Source: Paraburkholderia sp. FT54 | GTDB lineage: Bacteria; Pseudomonadota; Gammaproteobacteria; Burkholderiales; Burkholderiaceae | DNA: 64,000 bases | NCBI RefSeq assembly: GCF_031585635.1 | Contig: NZ_CP134195.1 | Location: forward strand, 930,001-994,000 | Reading direction: 5' to 3' | Shown: one piece after another, positions 57,716 through 64,000 of the stretch | Layout of the letters: every line of letters starts with the position of its first letter | Numbering within the stretch: the stretch's first letter is position 1 | Notes under the pieces: generated by a model | What the model was told of the DNA's origin: nothing | What the model saw: the letters and a program-made list of their open reading frames with translations, nothing else | Databases searched by the model: none | Program-made: the position numbers and the translations under genes

Positions 57716-59473
57716 ATGCACCATGGCATCGGCTTCATTCAGGACTTGGCGGTCGTGATGGCGCTCGCCGGCGTCGTCACCGTGCTGTTCCATCGCCTGA
57801 AACAGCCGGTGGTGCTCGGCTACATCGCCGCCGGCGTGATCATCGGGCCGTACACGCCGCCCTTCCAGCTGATCCATGACGAGCAGACCATTCAGACGCT
57901 CGGCGAACTCGGCGTCGTGTTCCTGATGTTTTCGCTCGGCCTCGAATTCAGTCTGCGCAAACTCTTCAAGGTCGGCGCGACGGCGATCGTCGCGGCGCTC
58001 TCCGAGATCGTGCTGATGCTGTGGCTCGGCTACGAAATCGGCAGCGCGTTCGGCTGGAGTTCGATGGATTCGCTGTTCCTCGGCGCGATCCTCGCCATCT
58101 CGTCGACCACCATCATCGTCAAGGCGCTTTCCGAACTGGGCCTGAAGCGCGAGCGTTTCGCGCAACTGGTGTTCGGCATTCTGATCGTCGAGGACATTCT
58201 CGCCATTGCCATGCTGGTGCTGCTGTCGGGCATCGCGCAGACGGGGCAGTTGAGCGCGGGCGTCGCCGTGGTCACGCTCGGCAAGCTGCTGCTGTTCATG
58301 ACGGTGTCGCTGGTGGTCGGCATTCTGGTCGTGCCGCGCGCCCTGAACTACGTGGCGCGCGCGAAGAGCGACGAGATGCTGCTCGTCTCGGTGCTTGGCT
58401 TCTGCTTCGGTTTCTGTCTGCTGGTCGTGAAGCTCGACTACAGCATCGCGCTCGGCGCGTTCCTGATCGGCGCGATCATGGCCGAATCGCGTCACCTGCA
58501 TCGGATCGAGCATCTGATCGCGCCGCTGCGCGACGCGTTTTCCGCGATCTTCTTCGTGACGATCGGCCTGATGCTGAACCCGGCCGTGCTGGTCGATTAC
58601 GCGTGGCCGATCGCGGTGATCACGGTGGCGGTGATCGTCGGCAAGATCGTGTCGTGCGGGCTCGGCACCTTTCTCGCCGGCAAGGACGGGCGCACGGCGA
58701 TGCGCGTCGGCATGACCGTCTCGCAGATCGGCGAGTTCTCGTTCATCATCGCGTCGCTCGGTTTGACGCTCAAGGTGACGAGCGCGTTTCTGTATCCGAT
58801 CGCGGTGGCGGTCTCCGCCTTGACCACGCTGTTCACGCCGTATCTGATCCGCGCAGCCGATCCGCTGACACGGCGCCTCGGTCACGCCATGCCGCGCACA
58901 TTCGCGAACGTGTTCGACATGTACGGGCAGTGGTTGCGCAGTCTGAGCACGGGAAGCGGTGAACCGACGCTGTTCAGCATGACGCGGCGGATCATTCTGC
59001 AGATCGCCGTCAATCTGGCGCTCGTCGCCGCGATTTTTCTGATCGTGTCATATAGCGCGCCTTATACGAGTTCGTGGCTCGCTCATTGGGTCAGTTCCGA
59101 GCCAATGCAGCGCGTGGTGCTGTGGAGCCTCGCGCTGGTGGTGTCGATGCCGTTTCTGGTGGCGGTGTATCGCAAGCTCAAGTCGCTTGCCTTGCTGCTC
59201 GCGGAGGTCAGCGTGCAACCGGCGAAGGCGGGGCGCTTCACCAGTGCGATCCGTTACGCTATCGCCGATCTGGTGCCGGTGGTCTCGATGGTTGGCGTGT
59301 TTCTGCTGGTCGCGGCGCTGTCCGGCGGCATTCTGCCGCCGACCGGCCTGCTTGCCGCGGTGCTGGTCTGCGCCGCGTTGCTGCTGGCGCTCGTGTGGCG
59401 CTGGTGCGTGAAAATCCATGCGGCGATGCAGATCGCCTTGCGCGAGACTTTCGAGGAGCAGCCGGATCCTTAA
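57716..59473 (+). CDS. CPA2-family cation:proton antiporter
   Basis: This 585-residue membrane protein has about 12 helices of the KefB/YbaL type in the first 390 residues: LKQPVVLGYIAAGVIIGPYT, LGVVFLMFSLGLEFSLRKLF, ILAISSTTIIVKALSELGLK, QLVFGILIVEDILAI and VSQIGEFSFIIASLG. More membrane segments follow and there is no RCK/TrkA-N domain, unlike KefC. It probably exchanges K+ or Na+ for protons. A T-rich promoter region and GGGATG lie upstream. It stands alone. Confidence 0.9.
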   Translation: MHHGIGFIQDLAVVMALAGVVTVLFHRLKQPVVLGYIAAGVIIGPYTPPFQLIHDEQTIQTLGELGVVFLMFSLGLEFSLRKLFKVGATAIVAALSEIVLMLWLGYEIGSAFGWSSMDSLFLGAILAISSTTIIVKALSELGLKRERFAQLVFGILIVEDILAIAMLVLLSGIAQTGQLSAGVAVVTLGKLLLFMTVSLVVGILVVPRALNYVARAKSDEMLLVSVLGFCFGFCLLVVKLDYSIALGAFLIGAIMAESRHLHRIEHLIAPLRDAFSAIFFVTIGLMLNPAVLVDYAWPIAVITVAVIVGKIVSCGLGTFLAGKDGRTAMRVGMTVSQIGEFSFIIASLGLTLKVTSAFLYPIAVAVSALTTLFTPYLIRAADPLTRRLGHAMPRTFANVFDMYGQWLRSLSTGSGEPTLFSMTRRIILQIAVNLALVAAIFLIVSYSAPYTSSWLAHWVSSEPMQRVVLWSLALVVSMPFLVAVYRKLKSLALLLAEVSVQPAKAGRFTSAIRYAIADLVPVVSMVGVFLLVAALSGGILPPTGLLAAVLVCAALLLALVWRWCVKIHAAMQIALRETFEEQPDP

Positions 59474-59633
59474 GTCAGACTTGCCGCGCGGTTCTCCAGG
59501 TTGATTTCCTCATAGGCGTCATAGGCGCTCGCGACAATGTGAGCAATTGTGTGCGGGTTTGCGGCGCCTGCTTCGCTAGCGGATAATCAGGGCATATTCA
59601 TTCGTTCGCGTGTAAGGCGCCTGTCTGACTGTC

Positions 59634-61130
59634 ATGAGCGAAAACAAACCTGAAAATGCCGGCAAGCCCGGCAATCCAATGCCGCCTTCGCCGTCGCCCG
59701 CGCCGTCCGCAACGCCCGGCGTGTCGACATCTGGCTCCGCGCCGGCTGACCCGGCGGCCTCGCTACCCCTCTCGCACGAAGATGCCATCCAGTCTCCGAT
59801 CAAAGACACGCTGACGCCGCCGGGCGCGCAGTCGACGCGTGCGCCCGCTGAGCCCAGCGCGACGCCGGCTGCCGAGGAGGCAGCCGCGCGATCGTCGACC
59901 GACGATCCCGACAGCGCATCGGCGGCACCGACCAATGCGCAAACGGCGCGGCAACGCGATGCGGCCGAAGCGCGCAGCTCGGCTGCGGCATCCACCGCGA
60001 AGCAGGAAGCGGCGGTTCATGAACAGGAAGCGCGGCGCGCCGGCGTCCATGCGATGAGACCGCCGCCGACTGTCGGGAGCAGTGAAGCCATCGACGGCGA
60101 GCTGGTTAGCTCCGTTGAAGACGCTACTGTGGTCGAAGACGTCAAGACCTCCGCCGAACGTCGGGCGGGTTCCCCGCCGCCCGGTTTTGGCGCGGCGCCT
60201 GACTTCACCGCGTCGAATCCCCCGCCGCCCAACGCGCTGCCGCCGTCGCCGCCGCGCTATCTGAAGCACAACGATTCGGCGTGGACCGTGTTCGGCCGCA
60301 TCATCGCGGCGCGCGCGCGCCAGATATTCGATCGCGCCGGCCAGCGGATCACGCAGCGCACGCTGCGCATCGGCGTGTCGGCGCGCATCTTCCATCCGGA
60401 GCCGGGTGCGAAGGGACTGCGCGGCAAGACTTTGCAGTACCTCGAGGAATCGATCGCGCACTGGGTGATGTCGCGCGACGTGCTGGTGTTCATGATTCCG
60501 ACGGTCGGTCATCAGGGCATGCTGCATCCGAGCAATATTCGTTTGCGCGACTATGCAAAGCATCTCGACGGCCTGCTGCTGCAAGGCGGCGCCGACGTCT
60601 CGCCGCAGTCTTACGCGGAACAGGCAACCAGCCACGAGTGGCCCGGCGACCGCGTGCGCGACATGTACGAGCTCGAACTGCTGCACGAGTTCGTCGAATC
60701 GGGTAAGCCGGTGCTCGGCGTGTGCCGTGGCTGTCAACTGATCAACGTGGCGTTCGGCGGGACCTTGTATCAGGACATCGCCACCGATGTGCCGACCGCG
60801 GCCACGCACGTCAACGAGAACTACGATCAGCATCGGCACGGAATTCACTTCCCGGACGGGTCGACGCTCGCCAATATGTTCCCGGGCCGGCGCGATGCGA
60901 TCGTCAACTCGATTCATCATCAGGCGGTCAAGACGCTCGGCCGCGATCTCAATATCGAAGCGGTGTCGGCGTCCGATGGCCTCATCGAAGCCGTGCGCTA
61001 CCGCCGCGCACCGTTCGTGATGGGGGTGCAATGGCATCCGGAGTTTCATCGTGCGGGCGGTCCGGAGTTGCTCGACTGCACGCCGTTGCTCGACACCTTC
61101 CTGCGTGTGGCGCGCGAGACGCGGTTTTGA
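59634..61130 (+). CDS. Gamma-glutamyl hydrolase-like class-I glutamine amidotransferase with disordered N-terminus
   Basis: The 498-residue protein has about 240 N-terminal residues rich in Pro, Ala, Ser and Glu with no predicted fold. A peptidase C26 domain (RTLRIGVSARIFHPEPG onward) follows, with nucleophile Cys in LGVCRGCQLINVAFGGTLYQ and the His-Glu pair in MGVQWHPEFHR. The domain matches PuuD-like gamma-glutamyl-GABA hydrolases. No signal peptide is seen. The long acidic-proline extension is unusual for this family and may anchor or scaffold the enzyme. A strong terminator follows. Confidence 0.86.
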   Translation: MSENKPENAGKPGNPMPPSPSPAPSATPGVSTSGSAPADPAASLPLSHEDAIQSPIKDTLTPPGAQSTRAPAEPSATPAAEEAAARSSTDDPDSASAAPTNAQTARQRDAAEARSSAAASTAKQEAAVHEQEARRAGVHAMRPPPTVGSSEAIDGELVSSVEDATVVEDVKTSAERRAGSPPPGFGAAPDFTASNPPPPNALPPSPPRYLKHNDSAWTVFGRIIAARARQIFDRAGQRITQRTLRIGVSARIFHPEPGAKGLRGKTLQYLEESIAHWVMSRDVLVFMIPTVGHQGMLHPSNIRLRDYAKHLDGLLLQGGADVSPQSYAEQATSHEWPGDRVRDMYELELLHEFVESGKPVLGVCRGCQLINVAFGGTLYQDIATDVPTAATHVNENYDQHRHGIHFPDGSTLANMFPGRRDAIVNSIHHQAVKTLGRDLNIEAVSASDGLIEAVRYRRAPFVMGVQWHPEFHRAGGPELLDCTPLLDTFLRVARETRF

Positions 61131-61200
61131 GACGCGCTGGGTGGTGAGTCGGTGCCGCATCGCGCGGCTCGAGGGTTGAGTTCTGAAGCATGGCTTGTTC

Positions 61201-61238
61201 GAGGCGCACCGCTGCGGTTTGCAGCAGCGGTGCGCCTC
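61201..61238 (+). terminator. Terminator after the amidotransferase gene
   Basis: A perfect 15-bp stem (GAGGCGCACCGCTGC with its complement at 61224-61238) has an 8-nt loop and a weakly T-rich tail. It lies about 70 bp past the stop codon. Confidence 0.8.
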
Positions 61239-61678
61239 TTGTATTTTCTTGGTGCTGTTTTACTGATGTATTCGTGTTTGGCTTCTCTCTCGCCTTTTGC
61301 CTCGGTCTCTCGATGCGTGCGGCATTTCCAATTCCTCGAATCGCAGACATCTCGTTATCGAGATGTATAGTCAGGAATGCGAGTTTTTCTTGAGCGGAGT
61401 GCGCGTATCTCACTACCGGCCGCTCTATCTCCATATTGCGAATCCGCCCACCGCTGATTTCGCGAAAATGCAACGTTAATTCAGAACCATCCGAACGAGA
61501 CGGAACGTCGCGTTTTCGTCTCAACTGAACTCGTTTATTTCGCGATGGATCGACCCAATCATTCGCTGACGGTTTATCTCGATTTAAAGTCCGTCCGCGA
61601 GACATTTGAATGCTTCGCTTAAAGACGAATCCGCGCGATAATCTGCGGCTGTTTTAGATTCGCATGGAGCATGCACGT
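61239..61678. other. Intergenic region upstream of the DUF2968 gene
   Basis: About 440 bp of A+T-rich DNA with no convincing gene; a long minus-strand frame across it has a random-looking translation and runs into the hydrolase gene antisense. It contains the palindrome at 61347-61366. Confidence 0.45.
61347..61366. promoter_or_regulatory. Perfect 8-bp inverted repeat, possible operator
   Basis: ACATCTCG and CGAGATGT are separated by TTAT, about 310 bp before the DUF2968 start. No T tract follows, so it is more likely a protein-binding site or structured leader than a terminator. Confidence 0.35.
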
Positions 61679-62413
61679 ATGAAGTACCCCTTAATAGTAC
61701 GGCGCGCCATGCTGCTCGCGACCTCGTGTGCGCTGTTGCAGCAGGGCGGTTTCGTGCTGGCCGCGCAGAGCGACGAGGCCGCGCCACTGGTCGGCACACG
61801 GCCGGCCATCAACACCCTGACGCCGCAGCCTGTCGCGGATGCGCTGCGCAACGCGGCGTCGGCAACGTCGGCCACGCCTGCTACACCTGCCATCGCCGGC
61901 GATGCGCAAGGCAATGTCGCCGAGCTGATGCAGATGATTCGCGACGCAAAGCTGAGCGAACTGCGCACCACCTATAACGGCAGTTACGGCGCGAGTCTGT
62001 TTTTCCATCCACGCGACATGACCTATTACGTCGCGTTATTTCAGGACAAGCATTTCTGGCGGGTGATCAAGTCCGAGGACGCGGCGCGCGCGGAAGCGAT
62101 CTATGCGGGCTTTGTCCAGCAGACAGCGCAGCTCGCGGATGTCGAGATTCGCCGCACGCAGTTGCAGGCGCAGAAGGCGTACATCGAAGACATCATTGCG
62201 TTGTCCGAAGATCGCGCGAGACGCTTGCAAGCCGATCTCGACGTGGCTCGCACGCAGCAGGCCAAGGTCAACGACTATCAGCGTCAAACGCAAGGCGAAA
62301 CGGCCGCGCTGCACGCGGAGAAGGAAAGGGCACAGGCGCAGCTGCGCCAGGTGCAGGGCGAAGTGCTGCAGCTGCAGCGCCAAACCGAAATGGGATTGCC
62401 CGTTCAGAAATAA
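61679..62413 (+). CDS. DUF2968 exported protein
   Basis: The 244-residue protein (ATG 61679) has a signal peptide (MKYPLIVRRAMLLATSCALL through VLAAQS). A low-complexity Ala/Thr linker follows, then a domain with VAELMQMIRDAKLSELRTTY, NGSYGASLFFHPRDMTYYVA and LFQDKHFWRVI. It ends in a coiled coil of about 90 residues (QLQAQKAYIEDIIALSEDRA, then QAQLRQVQGEVLQLQRQ). This matches DUF2968. It should be periplasmic. The function is unknown. A T-tract terminator follows closely. Confidence 0.82.
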   Translation: MKYPLIVRRAMLLATSCALLQQGGFVLAAQSDEAAPLVGTRPAINTLTPQPVADALRNAASATSATPATPAIAGDAQGNVAELMQMIRDAKLSELRTTYNGSYGASLFFHPRDMTYYVALFQDKHFWRVIKSEDAARAEAIYAGFVQQTAQLADVEIRRTQLQAQKAYIEDIIALSEDRARRLQADLDVARTQQAKVNDYQRQTQGETAALHAEKERAQAQLRQVQGEVLQLQRQTEMGLPVQK

Positions 62414-62431
62414 ATGCGTGAACGTAAAAGG

Positions 62432-62465
62432 AAAGCCCGGTCATTCGTGAATGGTCGGGCTTTTT
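62432..62465 (+). terminator. Terminator after the DUF2968 gene
   Basis: AAGCCCG (62433-62439) pairs with CGGGCTT (62456-62462), with a further inner stem (CATTC/GAATG), and five T residues follow. It lies between convergent genes and may serve both. Confidence 0.88.
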
Positions 62466-62496
62466 GCACTACGCGACGTCTGCGGCCGTGTGGTGC

Positions 62497-63585
62497 TTAC
62501 TTCGCGAATTGATCGGGAATGTCGGTCACGCGTCGCTGCGAAAGATGGTTCATCCACTCGGTTCCGTTGCTACCGGATGCATTGCTTGAAGAACTGGTGC
62601 GTGGCTTCGGCGCGATATCGCGCAGGTGCGTCGCAGCGGACATCGTTACGCCCGCGTATTCGTCTACACCGAGCCGGCTCGGAGCGAGCGGCGAGTACGG
62701 TCCCGCAGCCGATGGCTTTGGCGACGCATTCGCGGCGACCTTCGAGGTTGCGTCGCGCGGCATGTCGCCGGCCATTGCAGTTGCGTGCGTCGGCTGTTTT
62801 GCGGCGACGAAGCGCGCGGCACGCGGGTGGATTTGTTCGCGTTGCCTGGCGCTCTTCTCGCGAACGACCTGACGGCGATGTGAGACGGTTTTCTCGGCGC
62901 CGACACGCCCCGGAGCGAAGCGCAATGGGCGCGCTGAAGTCGAAGCATTTATCGACACCGACGCCGCGGCAGGACTGGATGCAGTCGCGCCCGGGAGTGT
63001 GGGTGCTGATGCCGCAACTGCCGCGGACGTGCGTGCCGCAGCCTTATCCACGGCGCGAGCGGCGACTGCGGCCGGTGCCTGATGTGTCGGCAACTGCGAG
63101 TCGCGCTCGTCCGGAACCTCGCTCGCGAGGTCGACATGGATGGCCGCCTGACGATGGGCGAGATGATCGAACCCGATCCACCCGAGCATCGCAGCGCCGC
63201 CGAGCACGCAGGCGCCGCCCGCCAATACGCTCCAATGATGGCCGGAACCGCGCGACGCTGCTGTATAAGCATGCGGCGGAACCGGCGGGACGGCCGCGAC
63301 CATTTGCGCAGCAGCGCTGACTGGCTGTTCAAAAACGGGAGCCGGCGCCGTAGTCGCGCGCCGTTCGCCCAACGGCGACCAGCGGCAAAGCGAGCGAATG
63401 GTCTGATCGTTCATGCAGAACGTGCGCAGGATGGCTGCGTAAAGCGCCTTGAGTTCCGCTCGCAAACTGTAGCCCGGCGGAAGCAGTGCCCAGTCGCGGC
63501 CGAAGGGCGCCGGCACATGGCCGAACGGCCGCAAACGCGGCAGGGCCATGGAGCCCTCGATCACGGTGAAAGGAATTGTGGACAT
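62497..63585 (-). CDS. Hypothetical protein with one membrane helix
   Basis: The 362-residue protein (ATG 63585, MSTIPFTVIEGSMALPRLRP) has a cytoplasmic N-terminal domain of about 120 residues (PAPFGRDWALLPPGYSLRAE, LKALYAAILRTFCMNDQTIR, SLCRWSPLGE), one membrane helix (SVLAGGACVLGGAAMLGWIG) and a long Ala/Pro/Ser-rich periplasmic tail that looks disordered. No enzymatic motif is visible. The upstream frame to 63855 lacks similarity. The layout resembles envelope-anchored scaffold proteins. Function unknown. Confidence 0.65.
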   Translation of the reverse strand: MSTIPFTVIEGSMALPRLRPFGHVPAPFGRDWALLPPGYSLRAELKALYAAILRTFCMNDQTIRSLCRWSPLGERRATTAPAPVFEQPVSAAAQMVAAVPPVPPHAYTAASRGSGHHWSVLAGGACVLGGAAMLGWIGFDHLAHRQAAIHVDLASEVPDERDSQLPTHQAPAAVAARAVDKAAARTSAAVAASAPTLPGATASSPAAASVSINASTSARPLRFAPGRVGAEKTVSHRRQVVREKSARQREQIHPRAARFVAAKQPTHATAMAGDMPRDATSKVAANASPKPSAAGPYSPLAPSRLGVDEYAGVTMSAATHLRDIAPKPRTSSSSNASGSNGTEWMNHLSQRRVTDIPDQFAK

Positions 63586-63609
63586 CGGTCTTTTCCAGCG
63601 CCTCTTAAA

Positions 63610-63631
63610 GGGACCGCCGATCGGCGGTCCC
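63610..63631. promoter_or_regulatory. Perfect 22-bp palindrome in the leader of the gene at 62497-63585
   Basis: GGGACCGCC and its complement GGCGGTCCC flank a GATC centre 25 bp upstream of the start codon. On the minus strand it could form a stable hairpin just before the ribosome site, followed by TTTAAG. It may be a transcription attenuator, a translation control hairpin or an operator. Confidence 0.4.
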
Positions 63632-63888
63632 GGGATCTGCGGGGACTCAGACCCTTGGTGCGATGCGCGTTGAAATACCAGACATGCACGCCGTACGTCG
63701 ACGCCGAACCGCAGCGTTGTGCTCTGGACGAGAACACGGGCGCATGGGCGTATCACTATGAAGCCGTAGGGGTCCGAAGGATGATACTTCGCAGCAGCCG
63801 GCTTGCTGACTGGAAATTTCCGAAGAGGCCCGCGATTCGTCCGGTCCTGAATCAAGCCTGAACGACGATCAAGCGGGCCACGCTCGAC

Positions 63889-64000
63889 CTATCGATCGAA
63901 TCTGTAGATGTAGCGCAACGCCGTAATATCCACGCCGCCCATATGATCCGGTTCGGCGCCGACAAATTGCCAGCCTTGCCGCTCGTAGAAGCCGATCGCG
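63889..64000 (-). CDS. C-terminal end of a GNAT acetyltransferase (cut by window edge)
   Basis: The last 36 codons on the minus strand read AIGFYERQGWQFVGAEPDHM, GGVDITALRYIYRFDR-stop. AIGFYERQGW is the typical helix-4 and coenzyme-A region of GNAT N-acetyltransferases. The start lies beyond the right edge. The substrate cannot be told. Confidence 0.75.
   Translation of the reverse strand, partial: AIGFYERQGWQFVGAEPDHMGGVDITALRYIYRFDR

Noticed and set aside
60982-61605. A 207-codon minus-strand gene
   Set aside because: It overlaps the terminator hairpin and the end of the hydrolase gene antisense, with no recognisable domain or ribosome site.

Overview
The window is chromosomal DNA of a high-GC betaproteobacterium, most probably Paraburkholderia or Burkholderia sensu lato. 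The evidence is a Burkholderia-type trimeric porin, a BPSL0067-family protein, DUF2968 and DUF4136 proteins, a class-II UvrA, a cold-shock relic and a large aryl-polyene (APE) type operon. All names below come from reading translations and motifs by eye; no database search was run.

Layout. 1-9.9 kb: the 5' tip of a tRNA at the left edge, a GreB-type factor, a porin, a very regular three-hairpin sRNA candidate, a decayed cold-shock gene, a DnaQ-like/GIY-YIG nuclease, an exported chorismate mutase, a LysR relic and a UvrB-independent UvrA paralogue. 10.03-17.85 kb: a small integrative element in the 3' end of a tRNA-Thr(CGU) gene. It has a 49-bp attL/attR repeat, paired TGCCTACA sites near both ends, a tyrosine integrase, an AlpA-like regulator, a Prim-Pol/helicase replication protein with an iteron/hairpin region, and a cargo of two overlapping genes: an ABC/SMC-like ATPase and a TOPRIM (DUF4276-like) protein. 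This pair looks like an anti-phage module and is the best candidate for an under-described system. 17.9-23.7 kb: tRNA-Thr, fbp, a higBA toxin-antitoxin pair, pepN and a lipoprotein.

24.2-43.4 kb: an operon of 16 tightly coupled genes plus accessory genes that encodes an APE-like lipid pigment pathway. An ammonia lyase and an AMP ligase supply the starter. Two ACPs, three ketosynthases, a ketoreductase and two hot-dog dehydratases elongate it. A thioesterase, acyltransferases, a glycosyltransferase, a LolA-like carrier and an MMPL exporter tailor it and move it to the outer membrane. 43.4-44.5 kb: a two-gene cassette (cysteine amidase of the BPSL0067 type plus a periplasmic DUF3828 protein) set between two copies of the same terminator hairpin; it resembles a type VI effector-immunity pair.

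44.5-52.2 kb: a purine-catabolism operon (xdhA-xdhB-xdhC, adenine/adenosine deaminase, guanine deaminase) that leads to urate. 52.5-57.5 kb: dsbB and a DUF2848/MFS/GntR/amidase catabolic cluster with no known substrate. 57.7-64 kb: a CPA2 antiporter, a class-I glutamine-amidotransferase-like hydrolase with a long disordered N-terminus, a DUF2968 protein, a membrane-anchored hypothetical protein and the C-terminal end of a GNAT acetyltransferase.
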